Shown in pieces: positions 11,801-21,518 of a stretch of 61,979 bases of DNA. Under the pieces are notes generated by a model. It saw nothing but the letters and a program-made list of their open reading frames with translations. It made no database searches and was not told where the DNA came from. A program made the position numbers and the translations under genes. The DNA lies in contig KV425609.1 in assembly GCA_001632425.1 (NCBI GenBank), forward strand, positions 146,441 to 208,419, in the 5' to 3' direction. Each line of letters begins with the position of its first letter. Within the stretch, counting starts at the first letter, position 1. The DNA is from Neolentinus lepideus HHB14362 ss-1. Its lineage: Eukaryota > Basidiomycota > Agaricomycetes > Gloeophyllales > Gloeophyllaceae.

Positions 11801-12245
11801 GCTTCCTTTAGGCCTTCCATGCTTAGTGCCACTTGATTTCTCTGGTGTGATGTTGTCAGTACATGATCCAGACCCCTCCTTGATAGAAGTTCCCTGGCTG
11901 GTGTCATCATCTTCAAGAGGCTCAGTGTCCAGTTCTGAGTCATCTGTTTGTTGATGGTGTGATGCTACAGAGGTGCTGTGAGCATCATCATTGGGAGTCA
12001 AACTTGTAAATCTTTGTATATAAACATATCATGATCAGTTTTTGATGTAAAAAATTTCAGAAGACATACCCGGATAACTACTCTTGAATACTCAATCCTT
12101 CCTGGGGATCTGAACCCCCCCACCAATCATCCAGAATATCTGTATCATCAAAGTAGATGTCAAAATCTTCATCCCATGACAAGCAAGGGGCTTGTTCACT
12201 GGGGTTTGTACAATTGTTCTCATTGGTCGAATTTGTTGCAGACAT
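5820..12245 (-). pseudogene. DUF6729 / 3'-5' exonuclease domain protein, decayed and split by a solo LTR
   Basis: Seven minus-strand exons fit: 12245-12070, 12002-11546, 11496-10336, 10281-9778, 9684-8164, 8112-8076 continuing at 6815-6415 after the LTR, and 6359-5820. The summed length is 4797 nt, an exact multiple of three (1598 codons). Order of features: acidic start; AT-hook GRPKGSKNKS; a DUF6729-like zinc region with CPNCGTSLWRNG and CPKC; an RNase D/WRN-like exonuclease with LDTEWNVDL (DxE) and YAVLDAYAALLVY (Tyr-x3-Asp); then a long C-terminal region (GTNFTEGGVH, HYDLWLANELQEM) I know only as conserved in Agaricomycetes. Six in-frame stops occur: TAG at 12080 and TGA at 11157, 10539, 9621, 8289 and 8178 (first base, reading down). 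Most sit where Arg is expected. Long, otherwise clean exons suggest recent decay. The function of intact relatives is unknown; nuclease activity is inferred from motifs. Confidence 0.8.
6820..8075 (-). mobile_element. Solo LTR (1256 bp) with 4-bp target-site duplication
   Basis: The unit runs from TGATACG (6820) to CCTATCA (8075), so its ends are the short inverted repeat TGATA...TATCA expected of an LTR. Both sides carry TCGT (6816-6819 and 8076-8079), a 4-bp target-site duplication. Parts of the same LTR occur at 4495-5684, so it is a repeat family. There is no internal retroelement sequence, so this is a solo LTR left by recombination. It lies inside an exon of the exonuclease gene: skipping the LTR plus one TCGT rejoins that reading frame. 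Compared with fragments A and B it keeps its CG dinucleotides, so it is the younger copy. Minus orientation is assigned from the TGATAGG end as the start, which is tentative. Confidence 0.8.
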
Positions 12246-12814
12246 GAGCTTAGAATTAGACTAGAGTGAAAGGACGCATGAGCCATGGAAAGGACAACTG
12301 TGAAAAAGGGATGAAAATTGCTTGAATGCACTGGTTTCACATTTGCCACCTCATGTACTGATGCACCACCGCTGGCTGCTCATGTTGAGTACTTTGCCCT
12401 TGCAGACTTCAGAGTTACACACTGACTTTATGGGAAAATGCAAGGGTGTATTGTGCTACATGTTCTACAAAGTGAGACACATCGAAACCACATCGAATGT
12501 GTTCATTCTACATGTCTTTATGTACTCTATGCTTCTCTTCTCGGAATCCTGGTGCCACAATAGGAAGTGATCTGCCATGTGAACACCACATGGGGCATTC
12601 AAGCTCTGCTCAGTATCATTATCATTATCATGCATAGCCATATGCAACCTTCCCCTGTTCTTTCATTCTTGGAAGTTTCTTTGATATAATAAAAAAATGT
12701 TTACAAATTTCTATGCATGTACAGGCATTGTAAAGGCTGCTACAGATTTTTCTATTCAGGAGGCCATTTTGCGTGCAAAAAGCCGTGCCGCACCTTACAT
12801 TCCAACAACAGCAG
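12246..12814. other. No gene seen; upstream region of the decayed exonuclease gene
   Basis: This 570-bp AT-rich interval contains the presumed promoter of the minus-strand exonuclease gene and reaches the left arm of the inverted-repeat element. No coding exon, RNA gene or clear motif could be supported. Confidence 0.35.
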
Positions 12815-13419
12815 TAACCTCAACAACTCTGAGATGTATTCACTATTTATAAGTATTTACTGTCTTACCCAAATTGGTTGTGTCTGGCTTCAAGTAGAGA
12901 CAGCCTGCCACCATCTTTGAACTGCCAGTGCTACTGGTGGATGATCAAAGTTATGGAAAGCGATAAGCACTCAGAGCAGTGGACCAAAGAAAAATCAAAA
13001 TAACCTTGCGCAAATATACGGCACACAAACACAAACAGCTGGCAAAATTGAAAATAGAGTAAAGACAACAAAGAAAAGAAACCAACAAGACAGAACCAAC
13101 AAAGAGTGGAGACAGGAACACGATAAAACATTACATAACGCCCGATGCATCAGCACTGCACAGAGCCATACACAAACCAAGACAAAAGCGAAAAGACCTA
13201 GAAAACACGAACCAATATAATGCACAAACAAGAATTAAAAAACTAACAGCCACAACCAAACCACTCACGACACCAGCCCATAACTTTGAGCATCCACCAG
13301 TAGCACTGGCAGTTCAAAGATGGTGGCAGGCTGTCTCTACTTGAAGCCAGACACAACCAATTTGGGTAAGACAGTAAATACTTATAAATAGTGAATACAT
13401 CTCAGAGTTGTTGAGGTTA
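12815..13419. mobile_element. Inverted-repeat (foldback/MITE-like) element with 142-bp arms
   Basis: The arms 12815-12956 and 13278-13419 are reverse complements over 142 bp with a single mismatch (GATGATC versus GATGCTC). They enclose a 321-bp core that is very A/C-rich and T-poor on the plus strand and has no convincing gene. Near-perfect arms imply recent formation. No target-site duplication is evident (AGCAG on the left, ATTGA on the right), so this may be a foldback transposon, a MITE whose duplication is lost, or an inverted duplication. A fold-back transcript from it would give a long double-stranded RNA. Confidence 0.7.
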
Positions 13420-14852
13420 ATTGAATTTTCTTGAGGTTCTGTGTCACTTTCAGTGATCTCTGATGACCACTTTGGCCAGCCATTGACAGGCTAAAACACA
13501 CAACATCCACCAAAAACACCTAGAAAACGCGGAGGGAACTCCGTCTAATAGTGTCAGCAGTCAAAGGGTAGAAAGGTAAAGCTCGGGGGAGGTGAGGGAT
13601 GAAAAACAACACAATGTAAGGCACTGTATATCTCTTGTGAGTCAACCCAGACACTCTACACAACTCTAAACCTCTAACTCCAAAACTACACTTCTTGGCA
13701 CTGACTCGGTGCTTCTCAGAGGGTATTCAGTACTGGGAATGATCAGCTGTCCATCGGAAGGACTCAGAAGGGCAGAAGATGATAGCTCAGAAGGTTCCTC
13801 CACACTGTAGGACTCTAGAATGCAATAGAATGCAACATGGATGCAGTAAAACACAGTAAGAATGCAATGGAGATGATAAGACACAACACAAATGCAAGAC
13901 CTCATACTGAGGCTGACTAGAATGCAATTTCAAATGCAGCAAGACTTTGAGATGTGAAAGGTGAAGTAAATTTGATGGTAACCCATATGGTGGTCCAGAA
14001 TGATCTCATGGGGGTCTGAGAATACAGGATGTCTAAAGTACTAAGTAACCCAAAGGTCCAAAATCTACTAAGTCCGAAGCTCCTTCATCTATCAAATCAC
14101 ACCATATGCAACAAATGAGAAAATATGTCCAAAACCATACCGCCACAGCACACCATATACCTAACCGAGTACCACTATCATTCTGAAATACACTTGGCAC
14201 CTTAGAAACAACCAGTCCAAAGGAAAACCTTCCAAAAATGCTCCATCTGAAGTGTCAGTGCCCACGAATGACTTGTATGAGCTGACTTGCATCTTGAACA
14301 TTGTAAGGATAGTCAACAAAGGTCTGTGATGGCATCAGAGCAGCAAGGATGGTCTGCAGTGCCTGAACTCAGTGCATCCAATCAGCTCAGAGGTGCCTCA
14401 TGGTCAAATGGAGGATAGGATCATTGCAAGTACATAAGGGAGACTGGATACAGTCAACTCAGCACGGATAAGCTTGAGTTAGAGGTGCCAAGAGTGCCAA
14501 GTGTCATGAAATCACTGACATCAGGGGATTCCGAAGGTCCTGAATGCTGACTAGCCTTGCAATGTCCACATGATGATGTTCTGGGGCACATAGGAGGTCT
14601 GCTGATAATGTTGGTGCTGCTCTCGAGGTGCATAAGGGTCACTTGGTCATCTCAGCATACAGGCAAGGCTCTGAGGATCTCTGAGGATGCAGTGGTGAAG
14701 TACTGAAACTTGGCGCAATGTCTAAGTGCATTGGTTGTAGCAGGCATGTGGCTCGGAGCTTTGATATGAAGTACATCAGAGCATGGAGATGTGTCGGAGG
14801 TGAATGGAAGTGGTGGAGTGCTCTGAGAAGTCATTAGAAATGCTGAAAATGT
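13420..14852. other. No gene seen
   Basis: Some 1.4 kb between the inverted-repeat element and the CACTA element shows no supported gene on either strand. Motifs such as AATGCAA recur loosely around 13800-13920, and the sequence is poor in CG. It is probably decayed repeat DNA. Confidence 0.35.
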
Positions 14853-14929
14853 CACTGTGAAGTGCAGAAATGGGTAAAAGAACCATGTAAATAACCCACA
14901 AAACTAGAGAATACAACCAAGACAATTGG

Positions 14930-15070
14930 TGCATTTCACCAGATGGTGGTACTTTTCACCATGTTCTTCGGTGAATCCATTGAGTTTAAATACCCCTTTA
15001 TATGGCCGGTTTCACCATGTCAGTCTCACAAGCGAGAAATGGTTGTTTATACCCAAAAACTGGGTGATTG
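14930..15070. repeat. Left subterminal repeats of the CACTA element
   Basis: Copies of TTTCACC or its complement GGTGAA appear at about 14935, 14955, 14972 and 15030, with a GGGTGATT near 15063. Similar motifs (GGTGATT, ATCACCC, CGGTGAAA) crowd the right end at 20130-20220. In plant CACTA elements, subterminal repeats of this kind bind the TnpA protein; that role here is inferred only. Confidence 0.5.
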
Positions 15071-15300
15071 CTGTCTGCATCTATTTCGACATGTTTCTAG
15101 ATGAATTTAACCCGAATTGGACAAACCCTCTGTTAGCAGAATTCAACCAAACTGAGGGTGATTGTCACCTCTGTCACACCCCAGTGATATTCCTTGCGAC
15201 ACACAGATAGCAAGAGGCAATGGCCATTTAGAAAGCATATATTATTGTATTACCACATGAGAAAGTTTACTGTATGACCCAATCCCTACTTATCCACGAC

Positions 15301-16293
15301 TCATCCCTCCACCCTCTCATTTCTCGACACCTCATCCTCATTGTGCACCCTATGCCTCTTCTTTGGCTGTGGCCTGGTGGTCTCATTTGTCGCACTGGGG
15401 GGCGCTGCTTGATTATTCTCCTCTGGTTTGATGTGACCAATGACCTGGCATCAATTTGAAGGTCCTGTGTTCATGTCCAAGTCTGCATTCACAGATGCCC
15501 TGGTGTTCCTGCCTGATGGCTGGCTATGGTTGTGTTTAGTGGTGGGTTGGAGAGCACCCTTGCAGTAAGCATCCTTGCATCGATTTCACATGAACTACTT
15601 AACGATCTCAGATGTTGCCCAGTCATTCTTGAAGTTGGCCAGAATTGGGTGCATATCACAAGCCTGTTGATAAAGCATGGTATGTCAGTGAGAAAGGATG
15701 TACAGAGTTTGAGTTCTCACCACAGCAAATAGATTTCCCAGGTCCTGCATTGGCTGCTCACGGTAATCGACTGCCCAATTGAGTTTCACACCATGGATGA
15801 GGTCTCGAACATCATGCTTGATGGTCACAGAAGCTATCAATGTTACATAACAAGAGGTATATAGCACCAAGAGGCTTACAAGAATAGTGTTGTACTGTTC
15901 CTCATCGTTCTGTAAGCCCATCACCTCAATCAAGCAGAAACCCTGCCTCGCTGAACCTTTTGGCTTTGGGATAGGCTCGCAAGACTGAGGGGTGGTTTGT
16001 TGACCACTGCCAGTGCTGCTGGCCACTGCCGCTGCTGCTGCTCTCCATTCAGCAGCCTCTTGAGCTTGCTTTTCAGCCTCGAGCTGCTCTGCAATGATGT
16101 CAACAAGCAGGTGCTACCTTACTATGTAAGTGTCTTGCATACCTTTGAGCTTGGCTAATTCCTCAAGGATAGTTGCATCTACAGGATTTTGAGGTGTCGC
16201 AGTGGGGTTCTGGTTGGATCCGGCAGCTAGTGGAGGATTTCCCACATTGGCAGGTGTGGCTTTCGACTTGCCCCTGCTCTTGCCTGATGCCAT
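15301..16293 (-). pseudogene. CACTA companion gene (coiled-coil, TnpA-like position), decayed
   Basis: The start codon is at 16293 (MASGKSRGKSK). Exons 16293-16143, 16088-15721 and 15663-15301 join in phase across 54- and 57-nt introns. The product begins disordered and basic, then has a charged helix (LEELAKLKEQLEAEKQAQEAA) likely to form a coiled coil. A conserved-looking region with DVRDLIHGVKLNWAVDY and DWATSEIVK follows, and a basic tail with PKKRHR, a possible nuclear signal. Three in-frame stops break exon 3: TAG at 15597 and TGA at 15588 and 15453, each one C-to-T change from Gln or Arg. It is divergent from the transposase within the same element. The TnpA-like role is inferred from position and the coiled coil, not from homology I can prove. 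Confidence 0.6.
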
Positions 16294-16765
16294 TATATGA
16301 ATTACTAACTTGCTGGGTGGTAGGGTGTCGCGCAAGAGACAACAGGTGCCACTGCACTGGTATTCACAGAGACGAGGGTGGTAGAGGTCGCCAAGAAAGA
16401 TGTTGCAGGTGAAATCGGACTTAGACATGGCGACAAGGATTGGTGAGGTCATTTATTTGTTTATTTCCCATGACACACATCTGTGTGTAAATGTGTCGTG
16501 ATGCGTCTGTCACGTTGGCTGCATGCACGAATGTGTTGAGATGGCTGTACCTGTATCTACCACTTGCATATACACTGATTTCTTGATTTCTCTGGACATC
16601 CGAGCTTCTGTCAATTGTGCTATATTATCCTTTGAAGCTAATCACAGCTATAACCGACTGTGAAGATATTACACCACTTACACTGGTGAGTTTCACTTTG
16701 AAATCACTAGCAGATGGTGCTGAATTTTGGCAGCCACTAGGAGACAAATGGCACCATGAAAATCA

Positions 16766-19700
16766 GTGTTGAAGTCTCGTAAAGTCCTTTGCAGGTGCTG
16801 TGGGAATATGGTGCCAGAGCACATGGAACGGCAGCATTGTGCCTTGCAAACGAAGCCACACATCAAAGCAAGGTCAGCCTACTGGAAGAGCCATCTCTGG
16901 AAGTCAACTGTGGCTCTGACTGGGGCTCCGTGCCAGGCAGCAATCACTGCAATGCCTGAGGCTCCTCAGTCATGTCAGTATGCTGAGGAAGGTCCGGATA
17001 TGCCAGGCTCACCATCAAGTTCTCCTTCTGAGTTGTCATATGTTGACCTGGGCGACTCATTTGAGGTTGATGACCACCGAGTTGATATCTCAGCAACAGA
17101 GAGAGCTGCCCAGCAAGGTGTTTGGCCACACACGTGATTTGCAGTGACAGTTGAGGATGCCTCTGATGAAGAGAGCACTGGAGATTCTGATGCCAGTGAG
17201 GATGGAAATGTATGGGTGTCGGAAGAACATGACAGCAATGAAGATGTCGATGAGCTCAACCCTGAACTATCAGCTTGGGAACAGTTGAATCACCACTTTC
17301 TGTGGGAGGCCGCTGAGCTAGGAGGTATGTATCTGGAATTTTGATCATTCACTGTCCTTGAGGATCTAATTCATGGTCATAGAAAGCAAGCTGACACCTC
17401 TTGATAAGGCTATATTGTGAGCATTCGCATTCTACACTGACTCCAATTTGACACACTGTGCTTTTGCAAAGCTTCCATATGCATTTCCGACCAACAACCT
17501 GCCCGGTGCACAAGAAATGCTCTTGCGTGTCGCATTTCTGTCCAGCTTCAAGCCAAACAACTACAACTGCTGTCCAGAATCATGCTGCTGCTTTGTTGGC
17601 CCCCATGCTTCTCTAACAGCTTGTCCATATTGCGACTCTCCCTGATATGATGCAAGTGGCCGGCCCTGGAAGACATTCACTTATTTGCTCCTGATTCCCC
17701 ACCTAGTCGCTCTGTACAACAACAAGGAGATGGCACAGAAAATGATGTACCGAGCGCACGAGCACCGGACTGAGCCAGGCATGATCAAAGATGTGTTCGA
17801 TGCATGGGTGTATATACACCTTCTCGGGAAATGGGTCAAGGTGGACGGCAAGGAGATTCCCTACACGTACTTTGCAGACCCTCATGATATCGCCCTTGGC
17901 TTGTCAACTGACGGGTTTGCTCCATTTCAGCATAGGAAACTTAGTGCCTGGCCTGTCATCCTCTTCAACTATAATCTACCTCCGGAGATACGATTCCATA
18001 TCGACAACATTGTCCTTGTCGGTGTCATCCCCAGCCCCAAGAAACCTGTTGACTTTGATTCCTTTCTATGGCCATCCATTGAAGAGCTGTTGAGGCTCAA
18101 AGTAGGTGTCCAAGCATATGACACATATTCTGGTGATTTGTTTGCCCTCCATGCATATATTATTCTGGCTTTCGGTGACATCCCTGCCATGTCGCTCCTC
18201 CTCCATATGAAGGGCCACAATGCCCTCTCACCTTGCCGCATGTGCAAAATCTGAGGGCTACGTGTACCTGGCTCTTGTGCGACAACACATTATGTACCAC
18301 TGGATCACTCCCACCATCCAGATATTTGACAAATGGATTCAGCGGTATGGAAATATGACCCTTGCAATTTGCCAATGCGATCGCATGAGGAAATGTTGGC
18401 CCAGGCTTGCGAGGTGCAGTCAGCTTCCAATGGTGCCCGAGCTGAGGCTCTAGCAAAAGAATACGGAATCAAAGGCCTTCCCATCCTAAGTTACCTGTCC
18501 TCTCTCTCCTTCCCACACTCATTCCCCTATGACTTCATGCATTTGATCTGGGAGAATCTCGTGCTGAATCTGATCCTACTCTGGATTGGCAACTTCAAAG
18601 GACTTGATGAAGCGCAGGGCAACTACGAGTTGGCATCATTTATGTGGGATGCCATCAGCAAAGCCACATCTCGTACCTCTGCCACGATTCCTTCCATATT
18701 TGGGCCCCATCTAGGAAATCCAGCTGTAGATAAGTCACCTTTCACTGCTGATGCATGGTCATTCTGGATGCTCTATGTCGCACCTGTACTCTTGCGGTGA
18801 AGGTTCAGGGAGGAAAGGTACTATACCCACTTCATTGACCTCATCAAGCTCCTCCACCTCTGTCTACAGTTTGAATATACATCAGATGACATCAAGACCA
18901 TTCGAGATGGGTTCATCCAATGGGTCTCGAAATATGAGGAGTATGACAGTTGCTTGATAATAGAAAACAACTGCTGACTTTGACATTGTCTAGATTGTAC
19001 TATCAGTATCTGGATCGCCTGCCAACCAGTACAGTCACAATCCATGCTTTTCTTCACATTGCTGACAGCATTGAGCTCGCAGGCCCAGTTTGGGCATCAT
19101 GGGCCTTCTCAATGGAATGGTACTGCAGATGGCTCCAGCCTGCAATCAAGAGTCGTTGGTTCCCATGGGCTAGTATAGACCGGTTTGTAGTCAATACAGC
19201 ATATCTCTCCCAGGTCAAACTCATCTATAACATGAGTGCAGAGCTAGCACTGAAGCCCCGTGATGGTGAGGGATCTGGTGGAAGTACCTTCTCCATCCCA
19301 ACTTGTAAGCACTCCACTCACCAATTCTTGTTTTTGTACTGACATAACACCCAGATCTGACATGCATGCTGCTTTGTCCTTGGCAGTTTCACCATCCGGA
19401 ACCCAGCATCCTTGACAAAATTATCGGTGCCCTTGTGACACGATTGGGTAAACCCAGTGCAGCGATCCGTCGTTATCTCCCCTCCGAAATCGAAGAGTGG
19501 GGCAAAGTGAAGCGGCTTGATGGTGGTGATACAATGCATGCTAGCGCACTCGTAAAGAAAGGTGTCAATAGCTGCGACATGACCTTTGTTTGGGTATGTA
19601 TCAGCTACATATTGAGTATGACTATACTCAAATACTCTGATAGTACGAGGTCCTCATCGATAAGTATGCTCGGCAACATCGTCGACAGCCCGAGTTTGAA

Positions 19701-19994
19701 CTGCAAACCTTTTTCGGGCAGCTACAGCACATTTTCGTCATGCCTCTCCCCAGCAGCGCAGCACTTGGACTCAAGGAGCCGACAACCATAATCCTCGCAG
19801 CGGTGAAGACATGCGTGATCAAGGACAGCAACCTCGATCTCGACATCTACTATTATTCTCAGTTTGGACTTCTTAATATCATAGATATGACGTGCGTGCA
19901 GTGTGTAGTCGGACGTGTTCATGACAGAAACAGGTGGGCCATTGTTGATTGCAGTGGTGCCCTGGCACGTGCGGTATACTTAGAAGATGAATAG
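16766..19994 (+). pseudogene. Tnp2-type CACTA transposase, inactivated by TGA codons
   Basis: The N-terminal part carries a small zinc motif (CRCCGNMVPEHMERQH), then an acidic linker. The core is recognisable as the Tnp2 family (Transposase_21): LPYAFPTNNLPG, CPYCDSP, ALGLSTDGFAPF with the catalytic-type Asp, PSPKKPVDFDSFLWP, KGHNALSPCRMCK and DFMHLIWENL. The end matches the family tail (DMTCVQCVVGRV, ARAVYLEDE) and stops at 19994. In-frame TGA codons lie at 17135, 17418, 17643, 18252, 18327 and 18798. Several sit where the family has Arg, such as CDSP-[R]-YDASG. The frame is otherwise kept, with an intron near 17324-17402. Exon joins beyond 18900 and the true start (no ATG in frame at 16766) are unresolved. 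Confidence 0.8.
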
Positions 19995-20245
19995 ATATTC
20001 ATTTTCACTAGTTTACATGGTCATTGTACTGCACGGACTTGCCCATAGTGATTTTCCCCATTTTTACGGCCACTCCTTGGGCTGGTATTTGACAGTGTAT
20101 ATAATCGCCCGAAAACCGGGTAGAGCAGACCAGGTGATTTTCAACCACGCAAGTACCAGTACCCACTAAATAACCCACATTCTGGGTGATTCACAATTAT
20201 CACCCAATAACCCGGTGAAAATACCCGTTGCTGGGCTTCACAGTG

Positions 20246-20739
20246 TGTGTTTTCAGAGGCTAGCAGTGCCTGAGGCCTATCACTGTTCTATAGTGTTCTC
20301 TTCCTCTTAGTTGGCCTGTTACAGTAATTATCTTATGTCATCATTTAGATTATGTAACCTAATCTAATAATACATTGTGTAAATGCCCTCGGAGTGAGGA
20401 ATGAGAATGCACAGATAGTTTTAGGAGCCTAGACTCGTAAGCATCAGGAAAACAGCAATCTGTCTTATGGCCGGGACTTGGCTTAACCAGTCTTAAAGGT
20501 TCTTATTGTCATCTTTTACACGTCTTTTAGGTACTTAGCGCCCATTTTAAGATGAGAATAAGACCCATTAAGCCAAGTCCGGCTCTGAGAGTCTCTTAAA
20601 GTTATAAAAAGCATTGTAAGACCGCCGTAAGACGATTGGCCCTTTTGCTGATCCAGCAAGTGCCGGCAAATGCCGGCGAGGTTGCCAGTTTCGGGCATAT
20701 TACTGGGCAAAGCACCGGAGCTCTGACGATCTGCCACCA
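20246..20739. other. Intergenic, contains a small foldback repeat
   Basis: GGACTTGGCTTAA (20474-20486) is repeated in inverted form at 20568-20580, and imperfect pairing continues inward (GTTCTTATTGTCATCTT against AAGATGAGAATAAGAC). The whole could fold as a hairpin of about 107 nt. It lies upstream of the NDUFB7 gene, whose promoter must also be in this interval. Nothing coding is seen. Confidence 0.5.
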
Positions 20740-21152
20740 ATGGCGTCCTTAACCACCGCTTCTCAAGAAGAGCTCAAAGCACACAAGGTTCCTTTAGGAT
20801 GGAGAGATCAATGCTCAGCGTGAGCGTCGTGTCTGCAGCAACATAGCTGTCGCTAATAGGGAACGTGGCACAGGCTGTTGATCCCTCTAAACGTCTGCAG
20901 GAAAGACAAATACTATTTGCCTTGGGAGTGCGGGCATGAGCGTCATGCATATGAAAAGTGAGTCTCCGCTATGTGGTGCTCGAGATTGTTGGCCATCTAA
21001 CGACGGCGGAACTGGATAGGTGTCAATGGGAAGAGTGAGTAGCGCGACATTTTCCCCCGGAATAGGTGCTAACGGCCTTGATTTACAGCTATATGCGTCG
21101 TATGAAAGCATTGTCTAAGAAGCAGCTCGCGGAGAAGGCGGAGGAGGAATAG
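20740..21152 (+). CDS. NADH:ubiquinone oxidoreductase subunit NDUFB7 (B18), complex I
   Basis: This is an accessory subunit of mitochondrial respiratory complex I, located on the intermembrane-space side of the membrane arm. Exons 20740-20819, 20874-20957, 21020-21034 and 21089-21152 join in phase to 80 aa. The protein holds two CX9C motifs, CSALLIPLNVC and CGHERHAYEKC, the twin pair imported by the Mia40 oxidative route in this family. Typical features YYLPWECGHERHAYEKC and DYMRRMK also fit, and the tail is Lys/Glu-rich. Exon 3 is only 15 nt. Introns are 54, 62 and 54 nt with clear branch sites (GCTAAC in the last). The start ATG lies in CCACCAATGG. The gene is convergent with the actin gene, their stops 366 bp apart. 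No single long ORF exists, so it is easily missed. Confidence 0.87.
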
Positions 21153-21518
21153 AGTTTCTGCAGGCGCAATTATTAGGAGGCGGATCAGAAAGGCGGATGA
21201 GAGGCGTCGTTCCCCTTGCGCAGGTTGAGGTATGGATGGAGCGGTTGGCAGCGGTAATGGGTGCTTTTGTCTAGGCGAGAACAGCGCTGCGTCACATTCA
21301 TGACGCTATATAGAACGGCTTGTGCGGTCGTGCGTTGACAACTTCGTGCCCACCCACCATCCCGAGTCGGTCTTCTGTTGCGGTGCTCACGGCGACCACC
21401 CGTTTTTCCAAAATCATTCAGGACCGACGCTCGACATCCGAATCACTGTTTGCAAGCAAGTTCATCCACCGAGAATATTACACTGTCAGAACAGAATGCT
21501 ATGGACTCCGCCTGCAAC
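21153..21518. other. 3' intergenic region between convergent genes
   Basis: This is shared 3' sequence of NDUFB7 (plus) and actin (minus). No further exon is supported; open frames here are antisense shadows of the actin end. Confidence 0.5.

Larger units (their letters stand above)
14853..20245 (+). mobile_element. Complete CACTA (EnSpm/CMC-type) DNA transposon, 5393 bp
   Basis: The left end is CACTGTGAAG (14853-14862) and the right end CTTCACAGTG (20236-20245), a perfect 10-bp terminal inverted repeat with weaker matching for about 14 bp beyond. Both ends are flanked by TGT (14850-14852 and 20246-20248), the 3-bp target-site duplication typical of CACTA elements. GGTGAA/TTCACC motifs recur in both subterminal regions. 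Inside are a Tnp2-type transposase gene on the plus strand and a companion gene on the minus strand, transcribed away from each other. Both are broken by C-to-T nonsense changes, so the element can move only if helped by another source of transposase. Confidence 0.88.

Noticed and set aside
12995..13231. Minus-strand Leu/Val/Phe-rich frame inside the inverted-repeat core
   Set aside because: Its hydrophobic composition follows from the base skew of the core; no family pattern or start context.
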